This document shows, in pieces, positions 1 through 6,776 of a stretch of DNA of 7,705 bases. This stretch comes from Boseongicola sp. SB0675_bin_26 (GTDB lineage Bacteria; Pseudomonadota; Alphaproteobacteria; Rhodobacterales; Rhodobacteraceae): assembly GCA_009843725.1 (NCBI GenBank), contig VYCX01000048.1:1-7705 (forward strand), given 5' to 3'. A model generated the notes under the pieces. It was not told where the DNA came from. It ran no database searches and saw nothing but the letters and a program-made list of their open reading frames with translations. Made by a program: the position numbers and the translations under genes. Numbering within the stretch: the first letter of the stretch is position 1; every line of letters begins with the position of its first letter.

Positions 1-1
1 C

Positions 2-640
2 CTTGAGATCACGATCCTCAGGCGGATGTCCGGCCAGAGCCAGATTGCCGTGGTGGTCCTGACGGTCGCGCTCGGCTTCATCATCCGTTTTCTTGCCGGG
101 GCGATCTGGGGCCACGAACCGCAAAGCCTCGAAAGCCCGATTGCAGGCGTCAACGTCCGATTTGCCGGTCTCGTGCTGGGGCTCGACGAGGTGGCGGTGA
201 TTCTTGTGACCATCGTCCTGACCGGCCTGCTCTATCTTGGCTTTGCCCGCACGAGGCTTGGCCTGGCCATGCAGGCAACCAGCCAGAATCAGCTTGCGGC
301 CTACTACATGGGCATCCCGGTCAAGCGCGTGAGTGCGCTGATCTGGTGCCTGTCAGGCGTTGTCGCGACGGTGGCGGGAATCCTTCTTGCCTCGAAGGGA
401 TCCATCGATCCCAATTCCGGCTTCCTGGGCATCAAGGCCTTTGCGGCGGCGGTGATCGGCGGCCTGGGCTCGCTTCCCGGCGCGCTTCTTGGCGGCCTCG
501 TCATCGGCGTGATCGAGCCTTTCGCCGCCCGCCACGTCGCGGCCGGGTTCAGCCAGGTCGTGCCCTATGCCGTGCTCCTGCTGGTCCTGATCATCCGGCC
601 GTCAGGCATCCTGTCCCAGGTCCGGGACAAGAAGGTCTAG
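2..640 (+). CDS. livH: LIV-type ABC transporter permease LivH (5'-truncated)
   Basis: This is an inner-membrane permease of the branched-chain amino acid (HAAT/LIV) ABC importer family, and one half of the LivHM translocation pore. The frame is open from base 2, before the first ATG at 26, so the N-terminus is outside the window; 212 residues are visible, whereas family members are usually about 290. Several hydrophobic segments are evident, for example visible residues about 15-35 and 55-82. The cytoplasmic coupling loop typical of these permeases spans roughly residues 89-120 (AMQATSQN...MGIPVKRVSAL). The family motif GGLGSLPGALLGG starts near residue 153. The gene ends with TAG three bases before the livM start, so the two are almost certainly co-transcribed and translationally close. 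The family assignment is strong. Substrate cannot be read from the permease, and the downstream acyl-CoA ligase suggests an organic acid rather than an amino acid. Confidence 0.93.
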   Translation, partial: LEITILRRMSGQSQIAVVVLTVALGFIIRFLAGAIWGHEPQSLESPIAGVNVRFAGLVLGLDEVAVILVTIVLTGLLYLGFARTRLGLAMQATSQNQLAAYYMGIPVKRVSALIWCLSGVVATVAGILLASKGSIDPNSGFLGIKAFAAAVIGGLGSLPGALLGGLVIGVIEPFAARHVAAGFSQVVPYAVLLLVLIIRPSGILSQVRDKKV

Positions 641-643
641 CCC

Positions 644-1744
644 GTGCGGATCGTGTTCAAGACCAGTTATGACGCCGATATCGGCCTTTTCGCCCATCGA
701 TACCAGGCATTCTGGTACTTCCTGCTCCTGGCAGCCGCCGTCGGACTGCCATTCGCGATCGACGACTTCTGGATTGGCGAAGTCGCCCTGATGCTGATCT
801 GGTCAATCGCCGGCATGGGCCTGATGCTTCTCGTCGGCCACGCGGGGCAGCCGAGCCTGGGACATGCGGCCTTCATGGCCGTGGGCGCCTACACGAATGT
901 CATCCTTCAGACGTCGCTTGGCTGGCCGTTTCTGGTGTCGTTTCCGCTGTCCGGTTGCGCCGCCGCATTGGCAGGAGCGCTCTTGGCGCTGCCGACCGCG
1001 AGACTGCACGGCATCTATCTGGCCATTGCCACGCTTGCGGTCTCGGTTCTCGCCGAAGACGGCATCGTCATGCTCGCGCCGTGGACGGGTGGCGTGTCGG
1101 GCATTGTCGCGCCCGACATCAAGATCTTCGGAACGGGCTTCAACCGGTACGTGAATGCTCCGGGCTTCTACTGGCTGACGCTTGGGGTCGCCGTCCTTGT
1201 GGCTCTCGGGTACAGGAACATCCTGCGGTCGCCACTCGGACGATCCATTGTCGCGGTACGCGACAGCGAGATTTCGGCGCAGGCGATCGGCGTCAACCTG
1301 GCCTGGACCAAGGCGGTCTCGTTCGCGCTGTCCTGCGGCGTCACCGGCCTGGCTGGCGCCCTGATGGGCCATTTTGCCGGCGTCTTCAATCACGAGACAT
1401 TCACGATCTTCCTGTCCATCACGCTCCTGATGATGATTGTCATTGGCGGCCTCGGCTCGATTCACGGAGCGTTCCTCGGCGCCATTGTCATCACGTTCCT
1501 GCCGCTGGCGATTTCCATTGTCCGGGAATTTCTCAACGAGAGCTTCGGCGTCGCGTCGGTCATGCCCCCCGGGATCGAGACCGCGGCATTCGGAGCGATC
1601 CTGATTGCCTTCATTCTCCTTGAACCCATGGGAATCTACGGACGCTGGGTCAAGATACGCACCTATTTCGAGCTCTTTCCCTTCTGCCGGCGTGACATGT
1701 TCCGGCGGCAAAGGGGTTATCTCAGGACGGAGCGCATACGGTGA
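644..1744 (+). CDS. livM: LIV-type ABC transporter permease LivM
   Basis: Second inner-membrane permease of the LIV-type importer, pairing with LivH and driven by LivG/LivF. The product has 366 residues, with multiple hydrophobic segments across residues about 25-335. The family stretch GIYLAIATLAVS lies in the first half, a coupling loop beginning DSEISAQAIGVN lies at residues 207-218, and GGLGSIHGA starts at residue 268, matching the equivalent motif in LivH. The start is GTG at 644, preceded by GAAGG at 631-635 with an 8-base spacer; no better start lies nearby. After the last membrane segment there is a charged cytoplasmic tail of about 35 residues ending FRRQRGYLRTERIR. I recall such tails from LIV permeases encoded beside acyl-CoA ligases, but have not verified this. 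The stop overlaps the livG start in the four bases GTGA (1741-1744), which indicates translational coupling. Confidence 0.93.
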   Translation: MRIVFKTSYDADIGLFAHRYQAFWYFLLLAAAVGLPFAIDDFWIGEVALMLIWSIAGMGLMLLVGHAGQPSLGHAAFMAVGAYTNVILQTSLGWPFLVSFPLSGCAAALAGALLALPTARLHGIYLAIATLAVSVLAEDGIVMLAPWTGGVSGIVAPDIKIFGTGFNRYVNAPGFYWLTLGVAVLVALGYRNILRSPLGRSIVAVRDSEISAQAIGVNLAWTKAVSFALSCGVTGLAGALMGHFAGVFNHETFTIFLSITLLMMIVIGGLGSIHGAFLGAIVITFLPLAISIVREFLNESFGVASVMPPGIETAAFGAILIAFILLEPMGIYGRWVKIRTYFELFPFCRRDMFRRQRGYLRTERIR

Positions 1745-2520
1745 GCCTGCTGGAACTGGAGGATGTCACGATCAGCTTCGGGGGCCTGACCGCCGTCGAA
1801 GGCGCATCCTTTGCCGTCAATCCCGGCGAGGTCTTTGCCCTTGTCGGCCCCAACGGCGCGGGCAAGTCGACGATCTTCAACCTGGTTTCGCGCTACTGCA
1901 CCCCGAGCGGGGGCGACATTCGCTTCGATGGCAAGTCGATACTCGGATGCGCCCCGCATGACATCCCCCGCCTCGGCATCGCGAGGACGTTTCAGAACAT
2001 CGAGCTCTTCGAACACGCGACGGTCCTTCAGAACCTGCTGATCGGGCGGCACACGCACCGGCGGTCTAACGCGATTTCGGAGATCCTTCACCTGCCTGGC
2101 GTCCGCGCGGAGGAACGCCGGCACCGGCTTGCGGCGGAAAAGGTCATCGACTTCCTTGACCTGCAGCCTTACCGCGAGAGCCTGATCTTGGGCCTGCCGT
2201 ATGGCGTGCGCAAAGTCGTCGAGCTGGGACGGGCGCTTGCCCAGGAGCCGAGGCTTCTGCTGCTTGACGAGCCGGCGTCCGGACTGTCGGCAGAGGAGAC
2301 TGACGACGTCGCCTTCTGGATCGAGGACATCAGGAAGGTCATGGGCATCACGGTGCTGATGGTCGAACACGACATGGGTCTCGTGAGCTCGGTGTCTGAT
2401 CGCGTCCTTGCGCTTGCTGACGGCAAGACGCTCGTGATCGGCACGCCGCAGGAGGTTCAGACGGATCCGGCCGTGATCGAGGCTTATATCGGCCTGGGCG
2501 ACAATGGGGCGGACGAATGA
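1741..2520 (+). CDS. livG: LIV-type ABC transporter ATP-binding protein LivG
   Basis: Cytoplasmic ATPase subunit that powers the LivHM pore together with LivF. The product has 259 residues, normal for the family. Visible motifs are Walker A GPNGAGKST at 36-44, Q-loop glutamine Q85 in ARTFQN, the signature region LPYGVRKVVELGRAL at 152-166, Walker B LLLLD at 172-176 followed by catalytic E177, and switch histidine H210 in VEHD. The signature is unusual: LPYG replaces the classical LSGG, though LivG proteins commonly have an aromatic residue here (LSYG or LAYG), so activity is still expected. The start is GTG at 1741, overlapping the livM stop by four bases, with GGAG at 1729-1732 placed 8 bases upstream. 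The C-terminal residues (VIEAYIGLG) match the usual LivG ending, so the gene is intact. Confidence 0.95.
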   Translation: MSLLELEDVTISFGGLTAVEGASFAVNPGEVFALVGPNGAGKSTIFNLVSRYCTPSGGDIRFDGKSILGCAPHDIPRLGIARTFQNIELFEHATVLQNLLIGRHTHRRSNAISEILHLPGVRAEERRHRLAAEKVIDFLDLQPYRESLILGLPYGVRKVVELGRALAQEPRLLLLDEPASGLSAEETDDVAFWIEDIRKVMGITVLMVEHDMGLVSSVSDRVLALADGKTLVIGTPQEVQTDPAVIEAYIGLGDNGADE

Positions 2521-2657
2521 CGGCAAAGCCGGAACCGCGCCCCGAATGCGGGCCATCGGCAGGGCCTGTGTCGTGCGAAGACCTGGAATGGAGTTCGCGG
2601 CCGGCAACGAGGTTCCTTCCTGTCAAGTCACGGATGGAGGGCAAGCTTGAGCCGTAG
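2517..2657 (+). CDS. possible small ORF between livG and livF (46 codons)
   Basis: This is an open frame of 46 codons plus TAG that fills the only sizeable gap in the operon. Its ATG lies in an ATGA overlap with the livG stop (2517-2520), and its TAG at 2655-2657 falls 11 bases inside livF. Ribosomes finishing livG could therefore re-initiate here and deliver translation to the livF start. The predicted peptide begins MTAKPEPRPECG. It is rich in proline, arginine and glutamate, has two cysteines (residues 11 and 20) and no membrane segment, and I recognise no family. About 70 percent of its codons end in G or C, not clearly above what this base composition gives by chance. It may be a real small protein, a coupling device, or a chance frame in degenerate spacer; chance is the most likely. 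Confidence 0.25.
   Translation: MTAKPEPRPECGPSAGPVSCEDLEWSSRPATRFLPVKSRMEGKLEP
2636..2640 (+). promoter_or_regulatory. ribosome binding site for livF (supports the TTG start)
   Basis: GGAGG lies 6 bases before TTG at 2647. It is the strongest Shine-Dalgarno match in the window and the main reason for choosing this non-ATG start over the in-frame ATG at 2671, which would begin at MLSVSNIE and has no comparable site. Confidence 0.7.
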
Positions 2658-3432
2658 CGATGCAGTGCCCATGCTTTCGGTCAGCAACATCGAAAGCTGC
2701 TACGGTCCGATCATCGCGATCCGGGGCATCAGTCTCGAAGTGCCCAGGCGGCAGATCGTTGCGGTCCTCGGGGCCAACGGCGCGGGCAAGACCACCCTGC
2801 TGAAGACCATCTCGGGCATCATGGAGCCCGAGAAGGGTGCCGTGATGCTGGAAGGCCAGGCGATCGTAGGGGACGACCCCGCCGCCATTGTCCGCAAGGG
2901 CGTCGCTCACGTGCCCGAAGGCCGCGAGATGTTCCCGCTGCTGTCCGTCAGGGACAACCTGAGGCTAGGCGCGTACACCCGCCCGGTTGCAGACGGCATC
3001 GCCGAGGACATGGAGATGGTCTTCGGGTATTTTCCGATCCTGAAGGAACGGGCAAGGCAGATGGCCGGGACCCTGTCCGGCGGGCAGCAGCAGATGCTGG
3101 CCATTGCGCGCGGGATGATGGCACGACCAAGGATCATGCTCCTGGACGAACCTTCGCTCGGCCTCAGTCCGCTGGCGGTCAAGGAGATCTTCTCCGTCAT
3201 CCGCCGCCTGAATGTCGAGCAGGGCGTCACGATGATGCTTGTCGAGCAGAATGCTCGCGCAGCGCTTGAGCTGGCGGATTACGGCTACGTGCTCGAACTG
3301 GGCCGGGTCGTGATGGAAGGCAGTTCCAGTCGCCTTATGTCATCGCCAGACATCCAGGAGTTCTATCTGGGCGTGAAGGAAAGCGGCCAGCGTGGGCAGC
3401 GGCGCTGGAAGCGCCGCAAGACCTGGCGCTAG
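2647..3432 (+). CDS. livF: LIV-type ABC transporter ATP-binding protein LivF
   Basis: Second cytoplasmic ATPase of the importer, forming the nucleotide-binding pair with LivG. The product has 261 residues. Motifs are Walker A GANGAGKTT at 42-50, the LivF-typical HVPEGREMFPLLSVRDNL stretch after the Q-loop, a canonical signature LSGGQQ from 143, Walker B ending in D167 with catalytic E168, and LVEQN where other ABC ATPases have a switch histidine; glutamine is normal for LivF. TTG at 2647 is chosen because of GGAGG six bases upstream; ATG at 2671 would remove eight residues and no motif. After the usual ending EFYLGV there is an extra strongly basic tail, KESGQRGQRRWKRRKTWR. I recall basic tails of this kind in LivF proteins next to acyl-CoA ligases. 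The stop TAG at 3430-3432 overlaps the Shine-Dalgarno sequence of the next gene. Confidence 0.94.
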   Translation: MSRSDAVPMLSVSNIESCYGPIIAIRGISLEVPRRQIVAVLGANGAGKTTLLKTISGIMEPEKGAVMLEGQAIVGDDPAAIVRKGVAHVPEGREMFPLLSVRDNLRLGAYTRPVADGIAEDMEMVFGYFPILKERARQMAGTLSGGQQQMLAIARGMMARPRIMLLDEPSLGLSPLAVKEIFSVIRRLNVEQGVTMMLVEQNARAALELADYGYVLELGRVVMEGSSSRLMSSPDIQEFYLGVKESGQRGQRRWKRRKTWR

Positions 3433-3442
3433 GAGACTCTGA

Positions 3443-5332
3443 ATGAGTGGAGAGGAGGCGATTCCGAGGCAACGCGTCGCGGCCGGCATTTCGATCAATG
3501 CCGACCTTTCGACCGGCCCCTATTTCGTCGACGGATGCGATACGCTGGTGAAGCTCTGGGCACGACGTTGCAGGGAACTCGAAGGCCGCACGGCGCATCG
3601 CGAGAAGGAATACGGCATCTGGCAGTCGCATTCGTGGGCGGAATTCCGGGAGCGTGCGATGTGGATCGGCATGGGGCTCAGGAAGCTCGGGCTCAAGCGC
3701 GGCGAGCGCGTCTCGATCCTGGCGGAGGAGTCCAAGGAATGGATCTACGCCGATCTTGGCGTCCAGGCGGTGGGCGGAATTCCGTCGGGCGTCTACAGCA
3801 CCGACAGCGCACGCCAGCTCGCGTATCTCGTCAATGACAGCGACAGCCGGTTCCTGTTCGTCGGGGACGACGAGCAACTCGACAAGTGGCTGGCCGTGCG
3901 TGACGCCATGCCTGGACTGGCCAGGGTCATCGTCTTCCGCTCCGACGGCCTGAACGACTTCTCCGACGACAGGGTGATGTTCCTTGAAGATCTCTATGAC
4001 GCCGGGCGAGCGGAGACGGAGCTGAACCCCGGCGATTTCGAGGACGAGATCGAGCGCTCCAGACCCGAGGACGTCGCGCTCCTGGTCTACACTTCGGGCA
4101 CCACGGGCGACCCGAAAGGGGCGATGCTGACGCATTCCAACATCATGTACTCGATCTCGACAGCCCCCGACACGCTGCTGATGTCACCTGACGACGTGCA
4201 TGTCTGCTTCCTGCCGCTCTGCCATGTGCTGGAGCGGACGGTCTCGGTCTTCCATCCCGTTGCGATCGGCTCGACGGTCAACTTCGCCGAAAGTCCGGAG
4301 ACCGTCTTTGACAACATTCGGGAAGTCTCGCCCACCGTTTTCGTCGCCGTGCCGCGGGTATGGGAAAAGATGCGTTCGCGCATCTCCAACATGGAGGCGG
4401 ACGCCACTTGGCTGGGGCGATGGGCATATGGTCGGGCTCTCAGCGCCGGAATGGCCCGGGCGGATGCAGAACTTGCGGGCAGGCCGAAGTCCTTCGGCGT
4501 GGTGATGCGGCACCTCTTCTGGGATCTCGTGCTCTTGAAGAACTTGCGCCGGATGCTGGGCATGGACCGGCTGCGCCGCGGCAACACCGGCGCGGCGTCG
4601 ATCTCCCCGGATCTGCTGAGGTGGTTCCAGGCCATCGGCGTACGCATCTTTGAAGGATACGGGATGACGGAAAGCGCCGGCATCATGACGCTGAACTCCG
4701 CTGCAGCGACAAGGCTCGGCACCGTGGGGCGGAACGTGCCTGGCAGCGAGATCAGGATCGGACGGGACGGCGAGATCCAGTTCAGGGCCGCCAGCTGCTT
4801 CAAGGGCTACTGGCGCGACAACGCAAAGTCCGCCGACGCGTTCACGGCCGATGGCTGGCTGCGAACCGGTGACACCGGCGAAGTCGATGCGGACGGATAC
4901 CTGACCGTCACCGGGAGGATCAAGGACATCATCATCACTTCAGGCGGCAAGAACGTCGCGCCCGCAAAGATCGAGGATCGCCTGAAAGCCTCGCCATACG
5001 TCACGGACGCGATCGTGATCGGGGACGGGCGCAAGTACTTGACCTGCCTGATCATGATAGATCAGGAAACGGTCGAGAAGTTTGCGCAGGACAATCGCCT
5101 GCCGTTTTCCGACTTTGCGTCTCTGACGCAGGTTCTGGAAGTGCGCAATCTCATCGGGGGCGTGGTGGACGCGGTGAACAGAGATTTCGCACGTGTGGAG
5201 CAGATCAGGGATTTCCGGTTGATCGACGTCATGCTGACTGCCGAAGACGAGGAACTGACCGCGACCATGAAGCTCAGGCGCAGTTTCGTCGAAAAGAATC
5301 ATGGCGCGCTTGTCGACGAGATGTATGCTTGA
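3443..5332 (+). CDS. AMP-forming long-chain-type acyl-CoA synthetase (ligase)
   Basis: Adenylate-forming enzyme that activates a carboxylic acid with ATP to an acyl-AMP and transfers the acyl group to CoA. At 629 residues it fits the FAA1/FadD15 type of long-chain acyl-CoA synthetase better than short acyl ligases of about 500-550. The phosphate-binding loop YTSGTTGDPKGAMLTH starts at residue 216. The adenine-site motif is YGMTES at 406-411. The ribose-binding aspartate is D477 in WLRTGD, followed by the hinge region GRIKDIIITSGGKNVAP. The probable C-terminal catalytic lysine is K610 in TATMKLRR. All core motifs are intact. No signal peptide or membrane segment is seen, so it should be cytoplasmic or peripherally membrane-bound. 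ATG at 3443 is preceded by GGAG at 3432-3435, spacer 7, overlapping the livF stop. Its place between the ATPases and the binding protein implies that it acts on the imported compound. The acyl substrate cannot be deduced. Confidence 0.92.
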   Translation: MSGEEAIPRQRVAAGISINADLSTGPYFVDGCDTLVKLWARRCRELEGRTAHREKEYGIWQSHSWAEFRERAMWIGMGLRKLGLKRGERVSILAEESKEWIYADLGVQAVGGIPSGVYSTDSARQLAYLVNDSDSRFLFVGDDEQLDKWLAVRDAMPGLARVIVFRSDGLNDFSDDRVMFLEDLYDAGRAETELNPGDFEDEIERSRPEDVALLVYTSGTTGDPKGAMLTHSNIMYSISTAPDTLLMSPDDVHVCFLPLCHVLERTVSVFHPVAIGSTVNFAESPETVFDNIREVSPTVFVAVPRVWEKMRSRISNMEADATWLGRWAYGRALSAGMARADAELAGRPKSFGVVMRHLFWDLVLLKNLRRMLGMDRLRRGNTGAASISPDLLRWFQAIGVRIFEGYGMTESAGIMTLNSAAATRLGTVGRNVPGSEIRIGRDGEIQFRAASCFKGYWRDNAKSADAFTADGWLRTGDTGEVDADGYLTVTGRIKDIIITSGGKNVAPAKIEDRLKASPYVTDAIVIGDGRKYLTCLIMIDQETVEKFAQDNRLPFSDFASLTQVLEVRNLIGGVVDAVNRDFARVEQIRDFRLIDVMLTAEDEELTATMKLRRSFVEKNHGALVDEMYA

Positions 5333-5363
5333 CGCTGAAAGACCAGATAGGATGCCCAATGCC

Positions 5364-6518
5364 ATGAAGAACCTGTTCAAGAGCGCGTTCGTCGTGTCCC
5401 TGTTGATGTGCGGCGCGGCGGCGGCGCAGACCCAAGGCGTGTCGGACGACGAGGTGATGATCGGCGCCAACGCTGACCTGTCGGGTCCCTTCGCCGGATT
5501 TGGCGCGCCTGCGGTTCGGGCCGCCAATCTCCATTTCGACGAAATCAATGCTTCGGGCGGGGTTCACGGTCGCAAGATCCGTTTGATCGTGGAAGACCAT
5601 GGCTACCAGCTGCCGAGGGCCATGACCGGGTTCAACAAGCTGCTGAACTCCGACAAGGTCTTCGCGATGTTCTTGACGACGGGAACGCCGATGAACGTAG
5701 CATTGTTTCCGCTGCTGGAAGGGCGTGGCGTTCCCAACATCGCCCCTCTTTCAGTGGGGCGCCAGTTGCTTGATCCGCCGGCGCCGTACAAGTACGCGAG
5801 CGTGTCGTCCTACTACGACCAGATCCGTGCCGGCGTAAGCTACCTAGTGAAGAACGAAGGCGCGACGAACATTTGCGCCATGTACATTCCATCGGACTTC
5901 GGTCATGAGATCGCCGAAGGCGCCAAGGACATCTCATCGGAGCTGGGGTTGAATTTCGCTTCTGAGACGACTCACCGGCCGGACGAGCAGGACTTCGTGG
6001 GCTCCCTGACCAAGCTGAGGGCTGACGGCTGTGACACCATCGCCATCGCGCTCGGGCTGCGACAGGTCATCACGGCTGTGGCGACGGCCAAGAAGATCGG
6101 CTGGACCGACGTGAACTTCATGGGTTCATCAGCCGCCTTTCACACTGCGGTGGCAAGGGTTCCCGGTGGCGTGACCGCAGGAATGTACGCATCTGCCGGA
6201 TGGTCGGACATCGTTGCGCGCATGGACAACCCGACCCTGGCGGAGTGGGTTGCGAGCTATCAGGAAGCCACAGGCGAAGTCCCGCCGACCGGCGCGCTTC
6301 TCGGGCGCTCCGCTGCGGAACTGCTGGTGCGTGCGCTCGACGCTGCCGGCCCTGACCTGACGCACGAGTCCTTTCAGTCCGCGATGGAGAGCCTCGAGTA
6401 CACTGACGAAATCCTGGGCGTGGAAGTCGACTACGGTCCTGACGACCACCAGGGCGCTGACGTGATCATCATTTCCAGGATCGTCGATGCCGACTGGATT
6501 GAGGTCGCGCGCCAGTGA
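5364..6518 (+). CDS. LIV-type periplasmic solute-binding protein (LivK-like)
   Basis: Periplasmic receptor of the LIV-type importer (type I periplasmic-binding fold, Peripla_BP_6/HAAT family). It should capture the ligand and deliver it to LivHM. The product has 384 residues from this start. An N-terminal signal peptide is clear: KNLFK, a hydrophobic core, then GAAAAQ, with likely signal peptidase I cleavage around residues 20-22. The mature part begins with a typical strand (DEVMIGANADLSGPFAGFG), followed by the family pattern AANLHFDEINASGGVHGRKI. Two mature-region cysteines, C171 and C223, are seen. ATG at 5364 gives the cleanest signal peptide, with AGGA at 5349-5352 at a long 11-base spacing. 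ATG at 5352 would add four residues; ATG at 5301 or 5325 would overlap the ligase and put an odd charged extension before the signal peptide. It follows the ligase by about 30 bases and is the last gene of the cluster. Confidence 0.9.
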   Translation: MKNLFKSAFVVSLLMCGAAAAQTQGVSDDEVMIGANADLSGPFAGFGAPAVRAANLHFDEINASGGVHGRKIRLIVEDHGYQLPRAMTGFNKLLNSDKVFAMFLTTGTPMNVALFPLLEGRGVPNIAPLSVGRQLLDPPAPYKYASVSSYYDQIRAGVSYLVKNEGATNICAMYIPSDFGHEIAEGAKDISSELGLNFASETTHRPDEQDFVGSLTKLRADGCDTIAIALGLRQVITAVATAKKIGWTDVNFMGSSAAFHTAVARVPGGVTAGMYASAGWSDIVARMDNPTLAEWVASYQEATGEVPPTGALLGRSAAELLVRALDAAGPDLTHESFQSAMESLEYTDEILGVEVDYGPDDHQGADVIIISRIVDADWIEVARQ

Positions 6519-6531
6519 CGTGTAGGTGTCA

Positions 6532-6545
6532 GGAAGCCCGCTTCC
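6532..6545 (+). terminator. possible stem-loop terminating the LIV/ligase operon
   Basis: Perfect inverted repeat GGAAGC-CC-GCTTCC, starting 14 bases after the stop codon of the solute-binding protein gene. It folds as a 5-base-pair stem with a CCCG loop. The position is right for a transcript end, but no run of T follows, so it is not a canonical intrinsic terminator. It could be a 3'-end stabilising hairpin. Confidence 0.35.
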
Positions 6546-6602
6546 AGAAAGTTGGCCGTTGAACGTAGCACGTGCATGCGGTGCTCGGGTGCACATGCAA
6601 GG

Positions 6603-6618
6603 GCCGGAAGATGCCGGC
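6603..6618. repeat. short inverted repeat in the convergent region
   Basis: GCCGG-AAGATG-CCGGC, a five-base-pair stem with a six-base loop. It is weak on its own, but it is one of several hairpins clustered in this intergenic space. No T-tract follows on either strand. Confidence 0.35.
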
Positions 6619-6708
6619 ACGGCGTCTGGCTGCGTCGATCTGGCTGGGAGATGCTGGCTTGCGGCTCGGGCGCGGGGAGCTGCATTCGTTGCGGGACGCG
6701 GGATAGAG

Positions 6709-6722
6709 GCGGCCAAGGCCGC
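6709..6722. repeat. short perfect inverted repeat (GCGGCC-AA-GGCCGC)
   Basis: Six-base arms around AA. It is fully GC in the arms, so it would be a stable cruciform or RNA hairpin. It lies 36 bases left of another perfect inverted repeat. No T-tract follows on either strand. Its function is unknown; in this GC-rich DNA a chance origin is possible. Confidence 0.4.
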
Positions 6723-6758
6723 TGCGGCGGAGATCATCGGGATCGAGCTTGCGTATGT

Positions 6759-6776
6759 TCGCTCGCTTGCGAGCGA
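6759..6776. terminator. possible bidirectional stem-loop (TCGCTCGC-TT-GCGAGCGA)
   Basis: An eight-base perfect inverted repeat around TT, the strongest hairpin in the window. It lies 56 bases past the stop of the minus-strand solute-binding gene, so it could end that transcript or act on both converging transcripts. No U-tract would follow in either direction, so factor-assisted termination, a stabilising hairpin, or a protein-binding palindrome are alternatives. Confidence 0.35.

Noticed and set aside
803..1711. 302-codon open frame on the minus strand opposite livM
   Set aside because: Composition is charged and low in hydrophobic residues (many D, R, Q, G), with no family resemblance. It is a codon-position shadow of the clear LivM coding frame in GC-rich DNA.
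1717..2607. 296-codon open frame on the minus strand opposite livG
   Set aside because: It lies across the intact LivG ATPase motifs and has no recognisable domain. High GC suppresses stop codons in this antisense frame.
2521..2646. Internal promoter or terminator in the livG-livF gap
   Set aside because: I saw no convincing -35/-10 pair and no stem followed by T residues. Only short GC-rich partial repeats such as a repeated GGGCC are present.
3335..4135. 266-codon minus-strand frame opposite the end of livF and start of the ligase
   Set aside because: It crosses two well-supported plus-strand genes and shows no domain, so it is an antisense shadow.
5301..5363. Upstream starts (5301, 5325) for the LIV binding protein
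   Set aside because: They would overlap the ligase and put a charged, non-hydrophobic extension in front of an evident signal peptide, with only weak Shine-Dalgarno matches.
5364..5435. Possible lipoprotein signal in the LIV binding protein (LLMC near residue 16)
   Set aside because: Methionine just before the cysteine does not fit a lipobox, and a standard AAA-type signal peptidase I site follows directly.
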